Positions 33,418 to 39,691 of a stretch of 39,691 nt of DNA are shown here, one piece after another. The DNA is taken from the NCBI RefSeq assembly GCF_020686945.1, contig NZ_JAJEPR010000028.1, positions 1-39,691 on the forward strand, given 5' to 3'. The notes beneath the pieces are model-generated. The model was not told the origin of the DNA and searched no databases. It was given only the letters and a program-made list of their open reading frames with translations. How positions within the stretch are numbered: position 1 is the first letter of the stretch; every line of letters begins with the position of its first letter. Made by a program: the position numbers and the translations under genes. Source of the stretch: Limivivens faecihominis. GTDB lineage: Bacteria; Bacillota; Clostridia; Lachnospirales; Lachnospiraceae.

Positions 33418-34500
33418 GTGAAGAGAGTGTACAATTTTTCAGCTGGACCGGCTTGTCTGCCGGAAGAAGTATTAAAAGAAGCTGCGGAGGAAATGCTGGA
33501 TTACAACGGTTCCGGAATGTCCGTGATGGAAATGAGTCACCGATCTTTGGCTTTCGACCAGATCATCAGGACCGCAGAACAGGATTTAAGGGATCTGATG
33601 CAGATTCCTGACAACTATAAAGTGCTTTTCTTGCAGGGCGGAGCGTCCCAGCAGTTCGCCATGATCCCCATGAACCTTATGAAGAACCGCGTGGCCGATT
33701 ATATCGTCACCGGCCAGTGGGCGAAGAAGGCATGGCAGGAAGCACAGAAATACGGAAAGGCCAACAAGATCGCCTCTTCCGAGGATAAGACCTTTTCCTA
33801 TATCCCGGACTGCAGCGATCTTCCTATCAGCCCGGATGCGGATTACGTCTACATCTGTGAAAACAATACGATTTACGGAACAAAATTCAAAGAACTCCCC
33901 AACACGAAAGGAAAGACTCTGGTGGCTGACGTGTCCTCCTGTTTCCTTTCCGAACCGGTGGATGTGACAAAATACGGCATTATCTACGGCGGCGTCCAGA
34001 AGAACATCGGCCCGGCCGGCATGGTCATCGCCATCATCCGTGAGGACCTTATCACTGAGGATGTCCTTCCGGGAACGCCCACGATGCTTACCTACAAGAC
34101 CCACGCGGATGCGGGTTCTCTCTACAACACCCCCAACTGCTACTGCATTTACATGTGCGGCAAGGTCTTCAAATGGCTGAAAAAGAACGGCGGTCTCGCT
34201 GCCATGAAGGAAAAGAATGAGAAAAAAGCGGCGATTCTTTATAATTATCTCGACGAGAGCCGTCTCTTCCATGGCACCGTGGAAAAGAAAGACCGTTCCC
34301 TCATGAATGTGCCCTTTGTCACCGGCGATAAAGAGCTGGATGCCAAATTCGTCAAAGAGGCAGAGGCGGCAGGTCTTGTGAACCTGAAAGGCCACAGAAC
34401 CGTGGGCGGCATGAGAGCCAGCATCTACAACGCCATGCCGCTGGAAGGCGTGGAGGCTCTCGTTGCCTTTATGAAAAAGTTTGAGGAGGAGAATGCGTGA
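33418..34500 (+). CDS. serC: phosphoserine aminotransferase
   Basis: SerC converts 3-phosphohydroxypyruvate and glutamate to phosphoserine with pyridoxal phosphate; it can also serve pyridoxine synthesis. The 360-residue class V aminotransferase starts VYNFSAGPACLPEEVL, has LFLQGGASQQFAMIPMNL, and the PLP lysine in GGVQKNIGPAGM. The start is GTG at 33418, with AGGAGG 9 bases upstream. Its stop overlaps the serA start (TGATG), so the two are translationally coupled. No phosphoserine phosphatase gene is adjacent. Confidence 0.96.
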   Translation: MKRVYNFSAGPACLPEEVLKEAAEEMLDYNGSGMSVMEMSHRSLAFDQIIRTAEQDLRDLMQIPDNYKVLFLQGGASQQFAMIPMNLMKNRVADYIVTGQWAKKAWQEAQKYGKANKIASSEDKTFSYIPDCSDLPISPDADYVYICENNTIYGTKFKELPNTKGKTLVADVSSCFLSEPVDVTKYGIIYGGVQKNIGPAGMVIAIIREDLITEDVLPGTPTMLTYKTHADAGSLYNTPNCYCIYMCGKVFKWLKKNGGLAAMKEKNEKKAAILYNYLDESRLFHGTVEKKDRSLMNVPFVTGDKELDAKFVKEAEAAGLVNLKGHRTVGGMRASIYNAMPLEGVEALVAFMKKFEEENA

Positions 34501-35663
34501 TGTTTAAATATACCTGCCTGAATGCGATTTCCGAGAAAGGCACGAGCCTTTTCGGAGCGGATTTTGAGAAAACAGAAGATATCAGGGAAGCCGACGCGGT
34601 CATGATCCGCAGCGCTTCCATGCATGAGATGGAACTTCCTCCGATGCTGGAGGCCGTGGCGAGAGCCGGAGCCGGCGTCAATAACATTCCCCTGGAAAAA
34701 TGCGCGGAGCAGGGCATCGTGGTCTTCAACACCCCGGGAGCCAATGCCAACGGCGTGAAAGAGCTGGTTCTGGCCGGCCTGCTCCTGGCTTCGAGAGATA
34801 TCATCGGCGGTGTCGCCTGGGTCCAGGGTGAAAAGGATAGCGAGGACCTTGGAAAACGGGCCGAGAAGGAGAAAAAGCATTTTGCCGGCTGCGAGCTCAA
34901 AGGAAAGAAGCTCGGCATCATCGGCCTGGGAGCCATCGGCGTTCTCGTGGCCAACGCGGCAGTCAATCTGGATATGGAGGTCTACGGCTATGATCCCTAC
35001 ATTTCCGTGGACGGCGCCTGGAAGCTCTCCAGAGACATCCATCATATCCAGGATGTGAACGATATCTACCGGGAATGCGATTATATCACGATCCATGTGC
35101 CGCTGCTCGACAGCACGAAAGAGATGATCAACGCCGATGCCCTGAATCAGATGAAGGACGGCGTGGTGATCCTGAATTTTGCCAGAGACCTTCTGGTGGA
35201 TGAGAAAGCCATGATCGACGCCCTGAACCAGGGAAAAGTAAAACGCTATGTCGTGGACTTCCCCACACCGGCCATCGCGAAGACACCGGGAGCTATTGTG
35301 ATTCCTCATCTCGGGGCTTCCACCCAGGAGTCCGAGGACAACTGCGCGAGAATGGCTGCGGAAGAGCTCATCGATTACCTCGAAAACGGAAACATCCGCC
35401 ATTCCGTCAACTATCCGGACTGCGAGATGGGTGTCTGCCAGGAGGCCTGCCGTATCGCCATCAACCACCGGAACATCAAGAACATGATCGGTCAGTTTAC
35501 CACCCTGTTCGGCGAGGCGGATATCAACATCGCGAAGATGCTCAACAAGAGCAAAGGAAATTACGCCTATTCCCTTTTCGACCTGGAAAATCACCCCTCA
35601 GAGGCGGTTCTCGAAAGCCTGAAAAAAATCGACGGCGTCTTAAAAGTCCGTATCTTAAAGTAA
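34500..35663 (+). CDS. serA: D-3-phosphoglycerate dehydrogenase, short form with ACT domain
   Basis: SerA starts serine synthesis by oxidising 3-phosphoglycerate with NAD. The 387-residue protein has RAGAGVNNIPLEKC, the Rossmann loop IIGLGAIGVLVAN followed by DP, NFARDLLVDE (catalytic Arg) and PHLGASTQESEDN (catalytic His). A C-terminal ACT domain of about 70 residues could bind serine. The usual catalytic Glu region (DVFPTEP in E. coli SerA) reads DFPTPA, with no Glu in line. The function is strongly supported by coupling to serC. The ATG at 34500 follows GAGGAG. Confidence 0.92.
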   Translation: MFKYTCLNAISEKGTSLFGADFEKTEDIREADAVMIRSASMHEMELPPMLEAVARAGAGVNNIPLEKCAEQGIVVFNTPGANANGVKELVLAGLLLASRDIIGGVAWVQGEKDSEDLGKRAEKEKKHFAGCELKGKKLGIIGLGAIGVLVANAAVNLDMEVYGYDPYISVDGAWKLSRDIHHIQDVNDIYRECDYITIHVPLLDSTKEMINADALNQMKDGVVILNFARDLLVDEKAMIDALNQGKVKRYVVDFPTPAIAKTPGAIVIPHLGASTQESEDNCARMAAEELIDYLENGNIRHSVNYPDCEMGVCQEACRIAINHRNIKNMIGQFTTLFGEADINIAKMLNKSKGNYAYSLFDLENHPSEAVLESLKKIDGVLKVRILK

Positions 35664-35672
35664 AAAGCAAGA

Positions 35673-35693
35673 GGCTGCGTCACGCAGCCTTTT
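35673..35693 (+). terminator. intrinsic terminator after serA
   Basis: GGCTGCG (35673-35679) pairs with CGCAGCC (35683-35689) around a 3-base loop, followed by TTTT. Confidence 0.82.
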
Positions 35694-35734
35694 GGCGTTT
35701 CTGGGGCTGCAAAAAGGAAATATATGAAAAAAGC

Positions 35735-35762
35735 TTGAAAGTGAAAGTAAATATGGTAAAAT
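35735..35762 (+). promoter_or_regulatory. promoter of the glgB-like/LCP operon
   Basis: TTGAAA (35735-35740), a 16-bp spacer and TAAAAT (35757-35762) with an extended TG at 35754-35755. The leader to 35825 is about 55 bases. Confidence 0.65.
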
Positions 35763-35824
35763 TATGACAGCGGCGGAGCGGAAGTTCCGCGCAAAATAAA
35801 GGATACAAGGGGAGGTGTGTTGGG

Positions 35825-38083
35825 ATGAACGAAAGACTGTATAACCTGATGGACTGGGCAGAGATCGAGGCAGTCACTTATGCGGAGACCGATAACCCGC
35901 ACAGTCTTTTGGGAGCACAGGTCACGGATGAGGGCATCCTGATTCAGACATTTGTTCCCACGGCAGCAGCCATCAGTGTTGTATGCGGAAAGAAAACGTA
36001 CCCAATGGAACTGGAGGATGAGGCGGGCTTTTTTGCAGCCCTGATTCCTGGAAAAAGGATTCCGTCTTATACACTGCAGGTGACCTTTGACAGTGGAGAT
36101 ACGGCCTGCTGGCAGAATCCCTACGATTTTGAGCCGCAGATCACGGAGAAGGAGCTGAAACGCTTCCGGGCGGGGATCTGCTATGATATCTATGAGAAAC
36201 TGGGAGCCCATCCCATGACCGTGAAGGGAGTTCCCGGCGTCTATTTTGCCGTCTGGGCGCCTCATGCCATGCGCGTGAGTCTGGTGGGTGACTTTGATCT
36301 CTGGGACGGCCGCAGGCTTCCCATGAGAAGACTTTCGGATTCCGGTATTTTTGAACTGTTTGTGCCGGGACTTCCGGTGGGAACTCTTTATAAATATGAG
36401 ATCAAGGCGAAGAACGGCCTTGTTTTCCTGAAAGTAGACCCCTACGCCAATGAGACGGAAGAGCAGCCGGGAACAGCCTCCGTGGTGACGGAGCTTTCCG
36501 GTTTTGAGTGGAAAGATCAGGACTGGATGGCCGGAAGGAAGAAGCATGACTTGAAAAAAGAGGCCATGGCCGTCTACGAGATGCATCTCGCTTCCTGGAA
36601 AAAGAAAGAAAACGGTGAAATTTACAATTTCCGGGAACTGGCTCCTCTGGTGGCCTCCTATGTGAAGAAGATGAATTACACCCATGTGGAGCTTATGCCC
36701 GTCATGGAGCATTTTTCTGAGGAATTCTGGGGTTACCAGGTCACCGGTTATTATGCGCCGGCGAGACAGTACGGAACGCCTGAGGATTTCATGTATTTCA
36801 TGGATTACCTTCACCGGGAAGGAATCGGCGTGATTCTGGACTGGGTTCCGGCTCATTTTCCAAAGTATGATTTTGGCCTGGGCGGTTTCGACGGCACCTG
36901 CCTTTACGAGCATCCCGATCCCCGGCGGGGCATCCATCCCGAGTGGGGTACCTACGTTTTCGATTATGGCAAGCCGGAGGTTTCTAACTTCCTCATCGCC
37001 AACGCTCTTTTCTGGGCGGAAAAATATCATGCCGACGGTCTTAGGATGAATGCTGTGGCTTCCATGCTCTATCTGGATTACGGCCGTCAGGGCGGCGAGT
37101 GGGCTGCCAATATGTACGGCGGAAATGAGAATCTCGAGGCAGTGGAATTTTTCAAACATTTAAATTCCATCTTTAAGAAAAAAGAGCCCGGCGCCGTTCT
37201 CATCGCAGAGGAGTCAGCTGCCTGGCCCGGCGTCACCACTCCGGTGGAAGAGGACGGACTTGGCTTTGATTTCAAATGGAACACCGGCTGGACTGATGAT
37301 CTTCTGGGCTACATGAGCCTGGATCCGATCTTCCGCGGGTATCATCATGGCGAGCTGACCTTTAGCATGATCTATGCCTACAGTGAGGACTACATGCTGA
37401 CTTTTTCCCATGACGACATCGTGAACGGAAAGGAATCCATGATCCGGAAAATGCCGGGCAGAACGGCCCAGCAGGAGGCAAACCTGAGAGTTGCCTACGC
37501 CTATATGGTGGCCCATCCCGGAAAGAAGCTCCTTTTCATGGGACAGGAGTTTGCCCAGGAGGAAGACTGGAAGGCGGAAAAAGAGCTGGAATGGGATCTT
37601 CTGGAAAAGGAAGAGCATCTGGAAATGCAGCGGTTTGTCAGTGAACTGAATGATTTTTATCGTAAGCATCCTGCTCTTTACCGTATGGATTATGACCCTG
37701 AGGGCTTCGAGTGGATCAACAGCATCTCCGCCAATGAAAATATGCTTGTTTTCACGAGAAATACGGAGAAAAAAGAAGATACCCTTCTGGTGGTGGCCAA
37801 TTTCTCGCCTGTCACCTATGAAAAGCACACGGTGGGCGTGCTCTGGCCGGGAAAATACAAGGAGATTTTCAACAGTGACCGGAAGGAATACGGCGGCAGC
37901 GGGGCCGGAAACCCCAGAGTAAAACAATCCAGAAAGGAAGAGTGCGACGGCAGGAAGGATTCCATCACGATTACCGTTCCTCCCATGAGCGTTCTTTTCT
38001 TTGCCTACACGGGGACCGCTCCCAGAGCGGCAACCAACCGGGAGGCAAAAATGGATAATAAGAAAAAACAGGAGGAATTATGA
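35825..38083 (+). CDS. GlgB-type 1,4-alpha-glucan branching enzyme homologue with substituted nucleophile
   Basis: The 752-residue protein has the full GlgB layout: a CBM48-type domain (about residues 120-220, PGVYFAVWAPHAMRVSLVGDF), a GH13 barrel and a C-terminal beta domain. Spacing to E. coli GlgB (D405, E458, D526, from memory) is exact: the equivalents are Asn409, Glu462 and Asp530. Region II thus reads GLRMNAVASMLYLDY where branching enzymes have DAVASM, so the catalytic nucleophile Asp is Asn. Region IV reads SHDDIVNGK where SHDEVVHGK is usual. Region I (DWVPAHFP) is intact. It may be a glucan-binding or regulatory paralogue. GGGGAGG precedes the ATG. It overlaps the LCP gene by ATGA; no other glycogen genes are nearby. 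Confidence 0.9.
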   Translation: MNERLYNLMDWAEIEAVTYAETDNPHSLLGAQVTDEGILIQTFVPTAAAISVVCGKKTYPMELEDEAGFFAALIPGKRIPSYTLQVTFDSGDTACWQNPYDFEPQITEKELKRFRAGICYDIYEKLGAHPMTVKGVPGVYFAVWAPHAMRVSLVGDFDLWDGRRLPMRRLSDSGIFELFVPGLPVGTLYKYEIKAKNGLVFLKVDPYANETEEQPGTASVVTELSGFEWKDQDWMAGRKKHDLKKEAMAVYEMHLASWKKKENGEIYNFRELAPLVASYVKKMNYTHVELMPVMEHFSEEFWGYQVTGYYAPARQYGTPEDFMYFMDYLHREGIGVILDWVPAHFPKYDFGLGGFDGTCLYEHPDPRRGIHPEWGTYVFDYGKPEVSNFLIANALFWAEKYHADGLRMNAVASMLYLDYGRQGGEWAANMYGGNENLEAVEFFKHLNSIFKKKEPGAVLIAEESAAWPGVTTPVEEDGLGFDFKWNTGWTDDLLGYMSLDPIFRGYHHGELTFSMIYAYSEDYMLTFSHDDIVNGKESMIRKMPGRTAQQEANLRVAYAYMVAHPGKKLLFMGQEFAQEEDWKAEKELEWDLLEKEEHLEMQRFVSELNDFYRKHPALYRMDYDPEGFEWINSISANENMLVFTRNTEKKEDTLLVVANFSPVTYEKHTVGVLWPGKYKEIFNSDRKEYGGSGAGNPRVKQSRKEECDGRKDSITITVPPMSVLFFAYTGTAPRAATNREAKMDNKKKQEEL

Positions 38084-39159
38084 GAAAACAGAAGAAAAAG
38101 CATACCGTGTTGAAGGTGATCCTGCTGATCGTACTGATCCTGCTCCTTGTAGCAACAGGAGGAGCCTTCTGGGTGTACCAGAAATTCAGCGATACGGTAG
38201 GAGAGATGAATTACCGGGAACTGGAAAGCGATAAACTTGAGATCAACCAGCAGGTGAAAGAGAACAAGGCCTTAAAAGGCTATACCAACATTGCTCTCTT
38301 CGGCCTGGATTCCCGCGAAGGAAATCTGGAGCAGGCCAACAGCGATACCATCATTATCGCCAGCATCAACAACGACACGAAAGAGATCAAGATGGTCTCC
38401 GTTTACCGTGATACTTACCTCAATATCGGTAATGATATGTATCGGAAAGCCAATGCGGCTTACGCCAACGGCGGTCCCGAGTGGGCAGTCAGCATGCTGA
38501 ACACGAACCTGGACCTGGATATCAAAGAGTTTGTCTCCGTGGACTTCAATGCCCTGGTAGACCTCATCGATGCTATCGGCGGAATCGAGATTACCGTGGA
38601 CGAGGAAGAGGCAGGTTATGTAAACGGCTACTGCGTGGAGACCTCCCAGGTGACCGGAAAATCCTATGAAGACCTTCCCGGCGCAGGCACCTATCTCATG
38701 AGCGGTGTACAGGCTGTCTCCTACACCCGTATCCGTTATACCTCCGGAAATGACTTCAAGAGAACCGAGAGACAGAGAGAGGTCATCGGAAAGATCGTGG
38801 ATAAAGTGAAGACTATGGGTATCAGCAATCTGATGGATCTGGCTCACACGATGTTCCCGAAGGTGCTCACCAGCTTCTCTGAGACCGAGCTCATCAAGCT
38901 TGGCCTGAATATCCTCAACTACAAGCTGGGCTCCTCCACGGGCTTCCCCTTCGCTCACCGCACGAGCCAGAGCGATTACAACGAGGTTCCCGTCACCCTG
39001 GAAAGCAATGTGATCCAGCTCCATGAGTACCTTTTCGGTACGACCGACTATCAGCCCTCCGACACCGTCATCGCCCGCAGCCAGGAGATCATCAACGCCA
39101 CCGGTTACGACGATCCCTCCCTTGCAAGCACCGAAAACTACAGTACAGGCGAAGAGTAA
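38080..39159 (+). CDS. LytR-CpsA-Psr (LCP) family cell-envelope glycopolymer ligase
   Basis: LCP proteins attach teichoic acids, capsule or other glycopolymers from a lipid carrier to peptidoglycan, outside the membrane. The 359-residue product has one N-terminal membrane helix (about residues 9-32) and then the LCP domain: ALFGLDSREG, NSDTIIIASIN, MVSVYRDTYLNI, IGGIEITVDEEEAG and the Arg-rich YTRIRYTSGNDFKRTERQREV, which binds the pyrophosphate head group. AGGAGG lies 6 bases before the ATG. It is translationally coupled to the branching-enzyme homologue. A terminator follows. Confidence 0.95.
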   Translation: MRKQKKKHTVLKVILLIVLILLLVATGGAFWVYQKFSDTVGEMNYRELESDKLEINQQVKENKALKGYTNIALFGLDSREGNLEQANSDTIIIASINNDTKEIKMVSVYRDTYLNIGNDMYRKANAAYANGGPEWAVSMLNTNLDLDIKEFVSVDFNALVDLIDAIGGIEITVDEEEAGYVNGYCVETSQVTGKSYEDLPGAGTYLMSGVQAVSYTRIRYTSGNDFKRTERQREVIGKIVDKVKTMGISNLMDLAHTMFPKVLTSFSETELIKLGLNILNYKLGSSTGFPFAHRTSQSDYNEVPVTLESNVIQLHEYLFGTTDYQPSDTVIARSQEIINATGYDDPSLASTENYSTGEE

Positions 39160-39170
39160 AGTAATAGAAG

Positions 39171-39207
39171 AAAAGGCATCCCGCGTGAAAGTGTGGGGTG
39201 CCTTTTT
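39171..39207 (+). terminator. intrinsic terminator after the LCP gene
   Basis: AAAAGGCATCCC on the left pairs with GGGGTGCCTTTT on the right (one G-T pair), followed by a T run to 39207. Confidence 0.85.
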
Positions 39208-39270
39208 ATAGAAATACAGTATAGAAATACAGTCAAAAAAAGGCCCGCTTTCTGTGGACCCAATAAAAAA

Positions 39271-39343
<73 letters not shown>

Positions 39344-39371
39344 TTATCAAGCGCTTTGCGCTGACTCATAC

Positions 39372-39400
39372 ATTATATACGGGATTCCCGGATTTGGCAA
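39372..39400 (-). promoter_or_regulatory. promoter of the tRNA-Thr gene
   Basis: On the minus strand TTGCCA (39395-39400), a 17-bp spacer and consensus TATAAT (39372-39377), about 28 bases upstream of the mature tRNA 5' end. Confidence 0.85.
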
Positions 39401-39455
39401 GTGTTTTTTGGAAAAAAGTGAAAAAAGTGAAATTAATATATTTTTGGAAAAAACT

Positions 39456-39496
39456 TGAAAAAAGTAGTTGACAATCCGGCGGCAGTGGTGTATTAT
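39456..39496 (+). promoter_or_regulatory. rRNA-type promoter P1
   Basis: TTGACA (39468-39473), a 17-bp spacer and TATTAT (39491-39496), preceded by A-tracts that could act as an UP element. The 18-base block TGAAAAAAGTAGTTGACA (39456-39473) recurs at P2 with one change. Confidence 0.85.
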
Positions 39497-39574
39497 ACTC
39501 ACTGTCGCCGATGAAATTGATTGAACTGCTCGAACAATTCAAACAATTATAACTTTTGAAGCTTTCAAAAAAAA

Positions 39575-39615
39575 TGAAAAAAGTGGTTGACAAACAAAAG
39601 AAACTGTGATAGAAT
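39575..39615 (+). promoter_or_regulatory. rRNA-type promoter P2
   Basis: TTGACA (39587-39592), a 17-bp spacer and TAGAAT (39610-39615). The block TGAAAAAAGTGGTTGACA (39575-39592) repeats the P1 block 119 bases downstream. Tandem strong promoters of this design are typical of rrn operons. Confidence 0.85.
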
Positions 39616-39691
39616 ATAAAAGCTGTCGCAAGAGAGCAAATGAAATCACAGAGAACCTTGATAACTGAACAGTGACATATCCTTGAAAGTT
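39616..39691 (+). other. probable rRNA operon leader (16S gene expected beyond the window)
   Basis: The stretch has no reading frame and contains CTTGATAACTGAACAGTG, which resembles the segment with a boxA-like antitermination signal that precedes 16S genes in Clostridia. No mature 16S sequence is reached before the window ends. The wider 39344-39691 interval holds only the tRNA promoter, the two rrn-type promoters and this leader. Confidence 0.65.

Noticed and set aside
39511..39552. 13-residue frame between the two rrn-type promoters
   Set aside because: It has no ribosome site and lies in a non-coding rRNA leader region.

Overview
The window looks like a chromosomal segment of a gut-type Clostridia, most likely a Lachnospiraceae. 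The basis is the gene families and their order, AGGAGG-type ribosome binding sites, YesM/YesN two-component control of an ABC sugar importer that lacks its own ATPase, a roughly 1400-residue fused acyl-CoA dehydratase activase, and a tandem-promoter rRNA leader of clostridial type. The genus cannot be fixed from the sequence alone. I see no insertion sequence, prophage or CRISPR array.

Region 1 (about 1-11,930) is a carbohydrate-uptake locus with lower G+C than the rest. An M20 peptidase, a YesM-type sensor kinase, a lipoprotein solute-binding protein and a YesN/AraC response regulator form one operon that ends in a terminator near 6237-6273. The next operon encodes a second, clearly paralogous solute-binding protein, an intracellular clan GH-D (alpha-galactosidase-like) glycosidase and two LplB/YtcP-type permeases. 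The first operon probably senses the substrate and controls the second, which imports and cleaves it.

Region 2 (12,000-18,600) holds a very short sirtuin-like protein, a secreted protein with an SH3-like tail, and the operon hisH-hisF-ung plus a MotA/TolQ-like and OmpA/MotB-like pair resembling the ZorA/ZorB motor. No Zorya effector gene is present. A bidirectional terminator closes it.

Region 3 (18,603-29,300) holds the minus-strand dehydratase activase fusion, divergent tgt followed by yajC, and the amino-acid operon leuB-ilvD-ilvB. Region 4 (29,383-35,690) holds a large soluble hybrid histidine kinase with an HD-GYP-like module, then serC-serA. Region 5 (35,825-39,691) holds a GlgB-type branching enzyme with Asn in place of the catalytic nucleophile Asp, coupled to an LCP-family glycopolymer ligase, a minus-strand tRNA-Thr(CGU), and tandem promoters that probably start an rRNA operon just past the right edge.

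The observations most worth following are the branching enzyme lacking its nucleophile, the orphan Zor-like motor cotranscribed with ung, the sensor-operon solute-binding protein paralogue, the miniature sirtuin, the HD-GYP/kinase fusion with a broken HD pair, and several leader RNA structures.
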